Below are positions 10,969 to 21,050 of a DNA stretch of 64,000 nucleotides, piece after piece. The stretch comes from Solen grandis. Lineage: Eukaryota; Mollusca; Bivalvia; Adapedonta; Solenidae. The DNA lies in NCBI GenBank assembly GCA_021229015.1, contig CM037792.1, forward strand, positions 620,001 through 684,000, in the 5' to 3' direction. How positions within the stretch are numbered: the first letter of the stretch is position 1; every line of letters starts with the position of its first letter. The notes under the pieces are model-generated. The model was not told the DNA's origin. It saw only the letters and a list, made by a program, of their open reading frames with translations, and did not search any database. The translations under genes and the position numbers were made by a program.

Positions 10969-10981
10969 GACCTGCGTTTGA
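10969..10981. repeat. Target-site duplication, right copy
   Basis: GACCTGCGTTTGA, identical to 10731-10743. Confidence 0.85.
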
Positions 10982-11069
10982 GCCTTTAATATAATGGTTA
11001 TGCAAAATTGAGATACAAATAGGCCAATAAACTTACAGAACTGGTAAGTGGTGTGTGGTTATGATAAAA

Positions 11070-11225
11070 ATTTCCCTTTCTGGTCTCCCGACCGACCCTT
11101 TTTTTAACGACCGACCCTAAAGTTTTGTTTTTACCTTTCCACCTTTAAAAAAATCTTTCCTTTTTTACCTTTCGTTTGATTAAAAAAGCCCTACCTACCA
11201 AACGGAACTTTTTTTTTTGGCCTTT
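11070..11225. repeat. Pyrimidine-rich low-complexity block
   Basis: Alternating T-runs and the motifs CCGACC, CCTTTCC and TTACCTTTC, ending in a nine-T run. GACCGACCCTTTTTTTAA / GACCGACCCTAAAG is a short internal duplication. Probably a degenerate simple repeat or a fragment of a dispersed family. Confidence 0.45.
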
Positions 11226-11729
11226 AATACAAAGTGGTATGTGACGTCATTTTAAGTTGTCGCAAGCAGCATCTTTTGCCATGATTCGGAGGAGAAAATG
11301 GTCTTGCATGTGTTGCGACTGATCTGCGACTGCCTGCGATAAAAAATGTATGCAACCGCTTTGCGACTTTCCTACAAATGTTTTAGTCGGAGAGTGATAG
11401 TTTAGCGGTAGGCGATTGGTCGGCGACCGGTCTTTAACTAGTTTGCGATTGTTGATGAATTCTTACTGAAATTGGCTGCGACTGGTTGGCGATCCATCTG
11501 CATGTAGTTGACAATAGTCCTACGACGGCCGCACGGCAGTCATTTTCTATGAAAGTGTATGCATGGAGTAATTGAAAGGCAAGTTCTTCCTCTTGCTCCT
11601 GGGCACTTACAAATGTTGGGTTTAATGATGCAACAGCAACAAGAAAAAAAATGATGCTGCAATAGCAATGGCTTCTGTCTTTAACAAAGTTTAAACTTTA
11701 TTTATTTAACATCGATTACGAAACAAGTA

Positions 11730-11800
11730 CGTGACCAGGAATCGAACCCGGGACGCATTGGTAAGAAGTGAGGCACGTTACCACTATGCTATTCAGATCC
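11730..11800 (-). tRNA. tRNA-like sequence (probable SINE head or tRNA pseudogene)
   Basis: On the minus strand the A-box-like TAGCATAGTGGTAA and B-box GGTTCGATTCC are at the correct spacing, and GGATCTGAA / TGGTCACG sit where the acceptor arms should be. The acceptor arms do not pair well and the anticodon arm cannot be assigned, so a functional tRNA is unlikely. It lies inside the 11.2-12.6 kb element, as a part of it or as a nested insertion. Confidence 0.4.
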
Positions 11801-11909
11801 AGAAAGCTGCTGTCATTCATCACAGACAGAGGAAAATGAGAAGAAGAAGGCGAAGCAGTGCAAGGTGCGACAATGAATAGCCAGAAGACCGGAATTGGTG
11901 ACTACGCGC

Positions 11910-12380
11910 ATGCGCCTGATAGGGAGTCAAACCTGGGTGGAGCCGGCCATGTTACATGAGCTTCTGCAGAGGATGCCATATCGATTGGATACATATATAT
12001 TTATACTGGATCACGTGATCAGTGACCTCTCGCAACATGATCGCAGAGTAATCGTAGACAAGTGGGAGAGTTTGCGACAGGCTGGTCGTATCCCACTCTA
12101 CGAACTCGCTGCAATTTCTTCTCTACGACCAAAAGAAACCGCAGTGGAATCACTTGCTGCAGGTGCATCACTTGCTGCAGTGGAATCACTTGCTGCAGTG
12201 GAATCACTTGCTGCAGGTGCATGTTTGGCACTTGCGACTGCTTCACAACCACTGCAACTGTTGTGCGGCGATTATACCAATGTTGTGATCAGCTGCGATC
12301 ACCGATCGCAAGCGATCACAACCGAGAAGCAACGCATATGTGACCAGGGTTTAAGTAATTTATTTCTTAATCAATGTTAA
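11910..12380 (+). CDS. Unrecognised open frame, 156 codons, inside a decayed mobile element
   Basis: Starts at the first ATG (MRLIGSQTW...) and ends at TAA 12378-12380. The first 70 residues look protein-like (LHELLQRMP, DHVISDLSQHDRRVIVDKW). Residues about 79-103 are a minisatellite-derived repeat (ESLAA, GASLAA). The C-terminal part is cysteine- and serine-rich and overlaps GCGATC-rich DNA. No domain could be assigned. Its position within a transposon-like element suggests a remnant of an element protein, but a chance open frame extended by an 18/15-bp repeat is equally possible. No intron or promoter signal supports it. Confidence 0.25.
   Translation: MRLIGSQTWVEPAMLHELLQRMPYRLDTYIFILDHVISDLSQHDRRVIVDKWESLRQAGRIPLYELAAISSLRPKETAVESLAAGASLAAVESLAAVESLAAGACLALATASQPLQLLCGDYTNVVISCDHRSQAITTEKQRICDQGLSNLFLNQC
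12142..12222. repeat. 18/15-bp tandem repeat (GTGGAATCACTTGCTGCA)
   Basis: Alternating GTGGAATCACTTGCTGCA (18 bp) and GGTGCATCACTTGCTGCA-type units, 4-5 copies. Both lengths are multiples of three, so the surrounding open frame is kept. Each unit contains CTGCAG at its junction. Confidence 0.8.
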
Positions 12381-12520
12381 TGAGATATAGTATGCGAAGA
12401 GGAAACTCTTGCCATACCTATAGGCCCTAATGATTCCTTTGTAAGATGTACAGGGTTTACTAACATTTTGGAAAACCTTCAGGGTTCGTGAAATTTTGTT
12501 TGTTATTGCGACAAGCACAT

Positions 12521-12564
12521 CATTCCCGAATATTAGGAAATACATTCCCGAATATTAGGAAATA
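12521..12564. repeat. Perfect 22-bp tandem duplication
   Basis: CATTCCCGAATATTAGGAAA followed by TA, repeated exactly head to tail. The related element at 28.7 kb has a single copy of this block, so the duplication is specific to this copy. Confidence 0.9.
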
Positions 12565-12640
12565 ATGAAAATCTGACAAAAGAATCATTAAGCCTTATAT
12601 ATAGAGCATGATTTTCCGGTTCGTGGATTTCAAACAAACT

Positions 12641-13501
12641 TGATCCTGATCTGATAAGAATGATTAAAAGTATTTTTTTTATAAAAAAAAGTATGCATTT
12701 AAGTTCTGTTAAATATTTATGCTTAGTTTAATTTAAATTAAAATGATTCAGTTATTTTGACAGCAAAATAGATATAACCATAACGTGATACCCGTAGTTT
12801 AGAGGAAAAGTGAGCAATATAGAAAACCAAACCATCGCATTAGTTTATTTCCCCGACATGAAACTAACACATGAATATGAGTGCAAACATACAACGCGAA
12901 TCTAATTGTTCTTTATGAATTATCTCACGTTTTAAAATGATACTTCATTAGGTATGTCATTTGTCAAACCTATTCATTTGTCAAAGCTTCTGTCTGTCTG
13001 AAATCCATTGTTGCTTTATGTTTATTAACCGCGTACATAACCCACACAGTTGTCAATATTGATCTGGTTTTAATAAATGCAGAAAAAATATGAAGTTTGA
13101 TACTTTTATATATTTATTGCGAATACTCTGTCACCTTTATTGGTTTTGCTGGAAAATGAGGCAAAAAAGAATCATGGATTCCCTGTAACATTTCAATTTA
13201 TCTGTATCCGTTGCTATTCATCCACATATGCGCTGAGATATTTAGTTCTTTGCTAGTATCAAGTTATGTCAAGAAATATTCAATACGTTTCTATTAGTTA
13301 TGATATGTAATAATATAACATTTCATACTCACTGTTCATTTGTAAACAATTATACATGCCTGGAATACGTAAAAGAGGCTTAACTTAATGTTTCCATAGC
13401 AACTACCTGAAGCTCCTATCTCTTGTGAAAATTAATGTCATATATAAATATAAAAACGGACATTCAAAAGCCATTCAGAAGAAATACGATTGAACTTACC
13501 A
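12641..13501. other. No gene recognised
   Basis: AT-rich sequence without a supported open frame, tandem repeat or recognisable dispersed element. Confidence 0.45.
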
Positions 13502-13657
13502 TTGAGGTAAAGTCCCTGTAATGGTTCCGCTACGTCTTAGACCACTCTACCAAGATAACCAAGGTACCCTAGTGAAACATTAGGAAACCTTGGTTAACTA
13601 AGTGAAATGTAATGAGGTCCGAAATGTAGCGGAACCATAACACGGACTTTACCTTAA
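13502..13657. mobile_element. Palindromic MITE, GGTAAAGTCC family, copy 1
   Basis: 156 bp. The left end is TTGAGGTAAAGTCCCTGTAA, continuing TGGTTCCGCTAC. The right end is the reverse complement (GTAGCGGAACCATAACACGG, ACTTTACCTTAA). The inner arms ACCAAGGTACCCTAGTG / CATTAGGAAACCTTGGTTA also mirror, so nearly the whole element is one hairpin. The second copy is at 20433-20589. Its terminus TTAAGGTAA is shared with the other TTAA-flanked family. Confidence 0.85.
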
Positions 13658-14922
13658 TTGTCTCAAAAGATAACGTGAAAGGAGATGACGTCATTTGCAT
13701 TTCCCCTAGTGACATTTTCAACAGATCTGAAATATATGACACTTTAATCAATTTTGAAATTTTATGTTCTTATTGCCAGAATAAAATCCGTATTAAAGAA
13801 AGCCGGGATTGAGAGGAATTCGTGATTGACACGCATATATGTCGTAATACATATGGAAACATTACCAGTCTTTTGTTCGTTTTATGACTAGAAATGCTTT
13901 CATATTTTCAAATTAAGATTAATTGAAACGGACGACATAGTAATGTATTCGTTAATATGGGAGTGCTTACTAATTAAAATTGTGTTTCAAAAAAGTATAT
14001 CATATTTTAGAATGGTTTATATCGGCATTATTGCGCGCACAGACGAGTGAAATAGACATCTTTGAAATTGCGATTACATTTCAATTTTTATTAATAAAAG
14101 TGGAAGCAGCATTTAAGACATAAACATGAGACAGCCTAGTGCTCCCTTTTTGTTAGTTGATCAAAATCTTTAAAAAAAAATGAATAACTCTATCGGTCGC
14201 CAAAAAAAAATGTTGAAATTGTTTTGAAGACTTTAATTCCATATTACAATGGGCTAAGGGTTAGGGTTGGGCTAATTCTGGTTTAGCAACACATGTCGAA
14301 TCTTATAACGTCAGATTTGAATACTCTGCATAATCTTTGTTATTATTTGAGAGTGGACTAGGTCAGTCTGCATCATAAGTATTTACTAGTATGCGTTTTC
14401 AAAGTATCTTAATGCAATAAACATTTAACACAATCGCTAAACAATTCTGGACCATATGGGAAAATTCTTAGAAGAATGAAACATGTCTTGGAAAGGTTTC
14501 ATGACAAGATTCCGTAGCTTTGATCACAAATCATCATGTATTTGTTAAGTGCTCGTGGATTACCCTGACAGGAAGCGGAAGTCGTTTGAAGCGATCTCTT
14601 GTACAGCAGAGTACAGTAGGTTCGTGATGAAATCAGTGGGTGTCCCTCAAGGGCGACAATGAACCCATCAGGGCCGGCGTTTTATCGCTCTCTGTAAGAC
14701 TTAGGGAGTTCGCTTTAAACTTTAATTGCTATCCGTATATTACAGTTTCGCGCTCTCATCTGACAGCACATTGCAATAAGCAAGGCTTTCATCTGACAGA
14801 CACATTATAAATTTATGATGCGACCAAGGAAACATGTCGTTCAAGTTAAAATTACAAGTTAACACGCAGAGAAGCTATAAATGATCTTTTATGATGTTGC
14901 ACAAAACATTCTCTGTTCCGTT
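13658..14922. other. No gene recognised
   Basis: AT-rich. The part at about 14540-14720 is less AT-rich with mixed composition but has no open frame of note. GGGCTAAGGGTTAGGGTTGG at about 14250 looks telomere-like for two units only and is probably chance. Confidence 0.4.
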
Positions 14923-15252
14923 TTAATTGCCATTTATGCAAATTATATGCAAATTAGGTATCATGCTTGTACGTTTTAACAGCTCGGCGTAGGAAGCCAC
15001 TGGCGCCGAGTTACGCGAAGCATCGTGATGAATGTACAAAATTCTGCTTTGATGTGTCATCGGAATGGGAATTAAAGTTAAAGCAATTCCAAACGCAATT
15101 ATGACAAGGGTATCGAAAATAACAAGCAAATTCCCAGTCTGTACTGCGCGGTCGTTTGGGGGGGGGGGATCATTCTTATACGACAGGCGGTTCTGAAATA
15201 CTAATGAGGGACAGGAAAAGTAGGTCGGCTGCGACATGCATAATATATGCAT
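14923..15252 (-). other. Open frame of 109 codons, weak exon or conserved-DNA candidate
   Basis: One of the longest non-repeat open frames in the window. Residues about 42-64 are hydrophobic (NLLVIFDTLVIIAFGIALTL), compatible with one membrane segment. The rest is not recognisable. The DNA contains a nine-G run (proline codons PPPP on this strand). No splice acceptor or donor of good quality was identified at suitable positions, and no family can be named. Chance remains the most likely explanation. Confidence 0.15.
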
Positions 15253-15720
15253 TTATCTTTTTCCTTCTTCTCTTTCATAGTTATGTCTTTATATACTTTA
15301 TGATACTGATATACTCGAGAAGTCATGCATGATATATTTTCTGTGCCTGTAGATAATTTCTCTAAAAATTTAGGCTCCGGGTAACATGAGCCAAGAACAA
15401 AATCTTCAATATCTCGCTGGAAATGGAATGAAACGTCCTTAAAAATGAAGGTAGCATCTCTTGTTTAACCACCAACTGATTTTGTTCAAGTCTTGGTCCA
15501 AGCATAACAACTAAGTACTTGGAATGGACTAAAATCTGAACGTACCAGATCAATCAGTTAATTGTTCCTTCCAACAATTCATGTCAGCTTTGAGAAACCC
15601 ACATATGACGTGTACACAAACGGATGATTTCGGCTTTCTTCCAATTACATCATGTCCGAAATGTTACGAAAAAGATAAGGACTACAAACCCAAAGGAATA
15701 TATGGCCTGTACCAAAATAG
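15253..15720. other. No gene recognised
   Basis: No feature was seen before the left copy of the 80-bp duplication. Confidence 0.4.
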
Positions 15721-15800
15721 TATGAGGCATTTTTGTAAGATAGTACATTCATAAAAGTGTTAGACGAATTTTAGAATACATTTCTTTTTATTGATTCGAT
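15721..15800 (+). repeat. 80-bp exact direct repeat, copy A
   Basis: Starts TATGAGGCATTTTTGTAAG and ends TTTATTGATTCGAT. Identical base for base to 17920-17999, with unrelated sequence on both outer sides of each copy. It does not begin TG or end CA, so it is not an obvious LTR. Confidence 0.95.
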
Positions 15801-15865
15801 ATACGTACCCTATACACACACATATGTTTGTATACAAAAATGTGTACGTGCATACACATGTACAT

Positions 15866-16074
15866 ACTGTGAAATCATTGATTTTCGTGGGACACTAATT
15901 TTCGTCGATTTCGTGAAAGGTTATATCCACGAATTTAATTCCTTCGAAAACTTGTCTTTTATATAGATGTTACGTTTTCTAGAACATAGATCCACGAATA
16001 AATGTACCGACGAAATTTCCTTAGGTACAAAATCAACGAAATTTAATGTCAACGAAAATTAATGATTGTATAGT
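15866..16074. mobile_element. Palindromic MITE, AATTTTCGT family, copy 1
   Basis: The left end is GTGAAATCATTGATTTTCGT and the right end is AACGAAAATTAATGATTGTA, near reverse complements. Internal mirrored motifs are TTTCGTCGATTTCGTG and ATCAACGAAATTTAATG, with central TCTAGAACATAGATCCACGAA. Two diverged copies are at 39315-39520 and 56943-57160. Elements of this appearance are common in bivalve DNA. Non-coding. Confidence 0.75.
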
Positions 16075-17919
16075 ATATTTGAATTCCTTTGTGACAACAT
16101 AATCATAAGGTGCCTGTCATTAAAAAACATTGTAATTTGTATCACAATAATTCACAAATACCCATAGCTAAATTTACAAAAATTAATTTCATAGATTTTA
16201 AAACAACAGTGATTAAAAATGTTTCTTAATACATGGTTTCACGCATTATACGCGATTCTTTATCATTATACTGAGTATAAATCAAACGTATATGACAACA
16301 AAACAAGTTGACCAAATCTCTATGTATAATACGACCGGGGTCCAACATGACTCCATTCATTGTTTCCGAACATATTTGACCGTTCATTTGACAACTTTAA
16401 AGTTTCCTGTGAGTTGTATATTTATAACATAGATCATAAAACGATTAAGTTAATTTCAAAATTAATCTTAGTGGTTACAGTTAATCAGCATTTGGATGAT
16501 TTATTTCTTATCTCCGCCTAAGATAGCCTCAAACCTTAAATGATTTAACCTGTTTTAAAATTAACATTTAAATACACGGGCTATGATGCATGTCTTTTTA
16601 ATGCCAATTTCAGAACCGTGCCTGTGCAATCGACATATCGTATATTAACTGGTCTAATTTTATTCACTATTTCAAAGAGACCGTGTGTGATTTATTGCGC
16701 TTATCTGTTTTTCAATTTAAATATTTCAGCTTAGATTTCACGGGATATCATAACTCATACGTAGATCACAATAGTCATGTTACGCTATAAAAGACAACCA
16801 CGGCCCGTTTGTCAGCTCGTATAACAACGGTGGACAATTGTGCACAAAAGACATGTCACTTCCTTTTATCAAATTTTATGCCCCAAACACCGTGCTGTTG
16901 GATAGTGTCATATCGGGTAACAGACTAAGGACATTGAGAAACAATACTGATGACATCTTAAATTATCTCTAACAAGATAGCTCAAATAAATGGCGTGCGT
17001 TACCATTCTTTCTTGTGAAATTAGGAAAGACGAGGGGTGTTCAGTCGACGATTATCAAGTCTCTCAGAGCTCTCCATATTTAGAAAATCTAAGATCATTT
17101 ACGATGTCATTTTTTGTGCTAAAATCATAGAAATGTCGTTCTCTGACTTCATTAGATATGAAATAGCAGCACGGATTTCGTTTCACTTTTAGCCGGGAAA
17201 CACATACATAGATATAAACACACCTCGAAATTTACAATATCTAAAAAATATATACATCTTTAAAGTAATCTTTTCCTAAATGTTTCTAAAAGTCTCGGCC
17301 ATAGCAAATTGTTCACATGAAACTTTTGACGCAAATGAACGCAGATCAATGGGCCCCGAAGGTATAGCAACAGTGTAAGATGAAGATGCTGTCTGAACAC
17401 CCCTCTGGATTCGGACAAGATCCAATTTTCCGTGGGAGTAGCTTTGATCGCTCACCCGTGCTTACCTGGATGTTTGGCTTGCTGTGATGATTGACAGATA
17501 GACAGAAAGACAATTGTGGACTGACGGACGGGTAACGACGCTCCCATTATTTGGAGACAGCCCAACACTACCTTGAGCCCACACTGGGTGGGAGGTCGAC
17601 AGTGTACGCCAAGCAGTTACTGAGATGAGTATCTGTATTCATGCGGCACTTACGGAGTGTTTCACAGGTGACATTAACATTATCATAAAACCTGGAGAAT
17701 CCGATCCCCTGACCGCAATGTGTTGGGATATCTCTATATAAGGAATGTGGTATTAATATCAGATGAACCGGATTTTTCTGTATTAAATCATTTTTGGCGA
17801 TTAACAACTGGATCGTCCTCTGCTGTATTGGCGAGCTATTCTAATCCCCTGTTAATCAATGAACATAAATTGTCATGTGGATCTATATAGATATGTGAAC
17901 GAAAAAAAAAATACAATCA
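16075..17919. other. No gene recognised between MITE and repeat copy B
   Basis: About 1.8 kb of AT-rich DNA. The open frame at 17568-17807 (minus, 79 codons) has no recognisable motif. The sequence at about 17330-17600 is less AT-rich than its surroundings. No reverse transcriptase or gag-like open frame is present, which argues against a retroelement between the 80-bp repeats. Confidence 0.4.
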
Positions 17920-17999
17920 TATGAGGCATTTTTGTAAGATAGTACATTCATAAAAGTGTTAGACGAATTTTAGAATACATTTCTTTTTATTGATTCGAT
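17920..17999 (+). repeat. 80-bp exact direct repeat, copy B
   Basis: Identical to 15721-15800, same orientation, 2199 bp downstream. It is preceded by an A-run and ATACAATCAT. Confidence 0.95.
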
Positions 18000-18920
18000 T
18001 ATAGTTTTGAAGAAGTGTTCACTCTATCAAATCTAAAAGTAAGTTTTACGCGTGTCTAGATGATGCTTAGCAGTAAAGCAAGGTCTCTATAGAAACCCTA
18101 GATAAAGCTATATTAAAAAACCCACCAAAGTAAGACTGCATGAGGAAATTCTAATGCAAAAAAAAAAAAAAAAAATACAAATCAACACATGCGATTTCTA
18201 AACTTCACATCAATTAAAACAACCATTTAGAGTGGAGACAGGAAATAAACTATGTATTTACAGACTGATATAATGGATGTATTGGAAAAAAAAGAAAAAC
18301 CTTCTCTGACTTTTTTTATGCTGGAGTCAGACTAACATATTAAGCAACCTGTCAGGCCAATAGGCATGTTAAGAAGAAAATGTAAGTAAGCATTGAGAAC
18401 TGTCGCCACTAATTTCCCTGTAGATTTTCTATAGAGTTTAGTGCCCAATAAAAACGGGAGATGTATGCGAAACTGTCAAAATCATCTTGTTTACGAGTTT
18501 CGTCCTTCGTCTTCGGTTGCAATTTTAAGGATATATGTGCTTTATTTATCCAGTCGAGGACCGTTCTATCAACGGGACACATAAATCTAATGGAAATGAT
18601 TTGTCATCCAACTTAAACCAATGTAGTCTGTACCCTACAGTTGTCTCAAAACAACGACAAAAGAATATCATCGTTTTTTTAAATTAACGACATCCATGAC
18701 GTACCATTTGATGTCTATAATCTAACTCCGTGAGGAGTGGTCTAATTTACGACATGGAGGAGACTAGTCTCATTCTAGCCTGTACGTCTGTGTAATGCCG
18801 TTTCGAAAATGAAATCTAATCAATTCTATCTAACCATTTCTTTGATATGGGCAGAAACATCTGTTATTGAACGCAAAATGTTGTAACTTGAAACCACCTT
18901 GCCTGACACCCATTCCTTCA
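18000..18920. other. No gene recognised; poly-A tract at about 18158-18175
   Basis: AT-rich DNA without a supported gene. Confidence 0.4.
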
Positions 18921-19260
18921 GTTACACAATACAATACAATACAATACAATACAATACAATACAAATACAAGTAGTTTATTGCATATAAACATTAACATGT
19001 TTCATAGCAATGTACAAACAACAAAATACTCAAAGGTAACCACAATTTTGATTGGCGATTTCTTTAAATTCATTTTTTTCATTAGTATTAAAAAAGGTAA
19101 CAGATTAAAAATGTATACAATTAATAATGCTGATTAGAGGGACAGTAAATTACTTTGCAAGTTTTATTTACTTTATAAAAAGGATTCGCACCAGGGCCCT
19201 AAAGCATTAACTTCTAAAGCCAAAAATATAGATTCAGACTCAAGAAAGGAACATATTCAA
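18921..19260 (-). mobile_element. Probable LINE 3' end with (TATTG)n tail
   Basis: Plus-strand (ACAAT)n of about eight units at about 18926-18965, followed by ACAAGTAGTTTATTGCATAT. On the minus strand this reads as ATATGCAATAAACTACTTGT and then (TATTG)n: an AATAAA signal followed by a pentanucleotide tail, the same layout as the insert at 812-1010. The inner sequence would be 3' untranslated region; no coding part is visible, so the copy is 5' truncated. The inner boundary is approximate. Confidence 0.45.
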
Positions 19261-20432
19261 AGTGATTGTTTTACATAAATATATAAACACATCATAATAG
19301 AATTTTATCTTGGATGAAATAATATTATCCCTTCACTTAGTAATTATATAACTTATAATAATGGCTTCCGACACTCAATGAGATGATATTGCCTTCCTTT
19401 TTAACATCCAACGATGATTGATGAAGCCTTGAATTTGTCTGTCAAATAATTTCTGGAGAGGACATTGCTGTGTCGAACTTTGATGACAAAATTGTTACAA
19501 TTCAGAGTGGTCCCTTTGTTATAAACAAGTCAGTCGGACACGGCAGCGCAGGCAGTTTTGGGCCGCCATTGCAGTGGAAAGTGCTGCTTTATGTGAATTT
19601 TACGATGGGGCTTTTTTGCTTAAAGCACGGAGAAGTCTAACACTGACAGTGTCATGTCTTTAATGTCTGACGAGGGACACAGATTTTCTTTCTGTTTACT
19701 GCACACGGAGTCATCAATATGTCAAACATCCCACAAAATATTTTGAGATATTTCATTCAATGAAATACTGCCAGTTTCGAGGAGCTTTGATTAACTTTCC
19801 GAGTCTCGCTGACTGTCTCTCGTCAGAATGACTTCCTTGAAAATTAAAAGAGACTCCAAATGCTGCAAATTGTCAAACTAGTGCTATCGCACACGATGTA
19901 CGTATGCTAATTGTTGTTATTTCACCGAGGGACCTTGCTCCGTGGTCCCGTTTCATCATAGGCAAAATAAAGTCATCGCAACTAATTATTCAAATAACTG
20001 CATACAGAAAACAAATTATGCATTATTTGTTGAAATGGAGCACTTTTACAAGTGCATTTTGAAGGTCATTAAAACTGAAAGAGGGATAGTCGATGCAATA
20101 CAAGATCACACTTTCCGTGTAAGTTAGGAGAATTTATGGAGATGTATTATCCCGGACTTAACTAAAATGTATTACCATTTATACTATACTGTTGCTGATG
20201 TCAAACTAATTTTATAAATTCTACGTTAAAAGAAATAAACACAAATGAATTTGTTTTTTCATTGAAACTTTATTTAATTTTTAGATATTTTGTGTTTTAT
20301 TAACTTGATACATACTATCTATATTTTCAATACATATATTTTATGTAACGTTTAATAGAAAATATTTGGCTACTTTTTTCCGGTGGTCTAACAGAAACTG
20401 AAAGAATAATAAGAAAATATAAAATCATTTTC
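19261..20432. other. No gene recognised
   Basis: Mixed-composition DNA. A 61-codon frame (19942-20127, plus) has no recognisable features. Confidence 0.4.
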
Positions 20433-20589
20433 TTAAGGTAAAGTCCCTGTAATGGTTCCGCTACATCTTGGACCACTTAACCTCTACCAAAATAAACAAG
20501 GTATCCTAATGAAATATTAGGAAACCTTGGTTATCTCCGTGAAAGGTAATGGGGTCCGAAATGTAGCGGAACCATTACAGGGACCTTAC
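20433..20589. mobile_element. Palindromic MITE, GGTAAAGTCC family, copy 2
   Basis: 157 bp. The left end is TTAAGGTAAAGTCCCTGTAA; the right end is TTACAGGGACCTTAC. The outer inverted repeats of about 40 bp are almost perfect (TGGTTCCGCTACAT against ATGTAGCGGAACCA), and the inner parts (AACAAGGTATCCTAATG / TATTAGGAAACCTTGG) continue the hairpin. Differences from copy 1 are scattered single substitutions and a four-base indel. Confidence 0.88.
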
Positions 20590-20924
20590 ATTAAATCTTG
20601 AAAGGAATCTTTAAACTTTACATTTAATCGTTAGAAAACTACACCAGCCTAAGAAAGTTGAGGTTGATAATATCAATATATGCGATTTGCCGCACATCTA
20701 AAACTTTGGAAATGTTCCGAGCCATACAAAATATATAGTATGATGTAAAACGCCATGGGAATACCTAAACTCATGAAAGTTTACAAATTTATGACTCGAT
20801 GAATACTAATTTACAGAATTTTGAATCGAAGATGTAACAATGGATAAGCCAGGAAGACTGTTTTAGAATCTGGGACACAATGTTGAACGAGAAATCAGAG
20901 GAGACCCTCTATCCTTCAGGTTCT

Positions 20925-21050
20925 GTCTGATCTGGGTCTGTTCTGTTTGCTGTCTGATCCGGGCCTGCTCTGTTTGCTGTCTGATCTGGGTCTGCTCTGT
21001 TTGCCAAGGCGTCACAACGAGTCTATAAGAGGAAAAGGATGAGAATAGAT
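20925..21050. repeat. 27-bp tandem repeat (3 copies) inside a dispersed repeat
   Basis: Three units of GTCTGATCTGGGTCTGCTCT plus GTTTGCT at 20925, 20952 and 20979. The last unit runs on into CAAGGCGTCACAACGAGTCT and ATAAGAGGAAAAGG. A single-unit version with the same downstream sequence occurs at 42446-42512, so the tandem expansion happened within a dispersed element. Confidence 0.8.

Larger units (their letters stand above)
11235..12640 (+). mobile_element. Decayed DNA element, longer relative of the MITE at 28.7 kb
   Basis: The left end (TATGTGACGTCATTTTAAG, TTTTGCC, CGGAGGAGAA) matches the inverted 28.7 kb MITE. So does a block at 12544-12625 (TTCCCGAATATTAGGAAATA, ATCTGAC, AATCATTA, TTTTCCGGTTCG), in the same order. 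Between them lies about 1.2 kb absent from the MITE: GCGAC/GCGAT-rich sequence, a tRNA-like segment and an open frame. The right terminal repeat with TGACGTCA was not found downstream, so this copy seems truncated. The transposon class is unknown. Confidence 0.6.

Noticed and set aside
14245..14275. Telomeric repeat (GGGTTAGGGTTGGG)
   Set aside because: Only about two imperfect units; too short to distinguish from chance.
15721..17999. LTR retrotransposon bounded by the 80-bp repeats
   Set aside because: No TG...CA ends, no primer-binding site next to the left copy, no gag or pol frames, and no target-site duplication.
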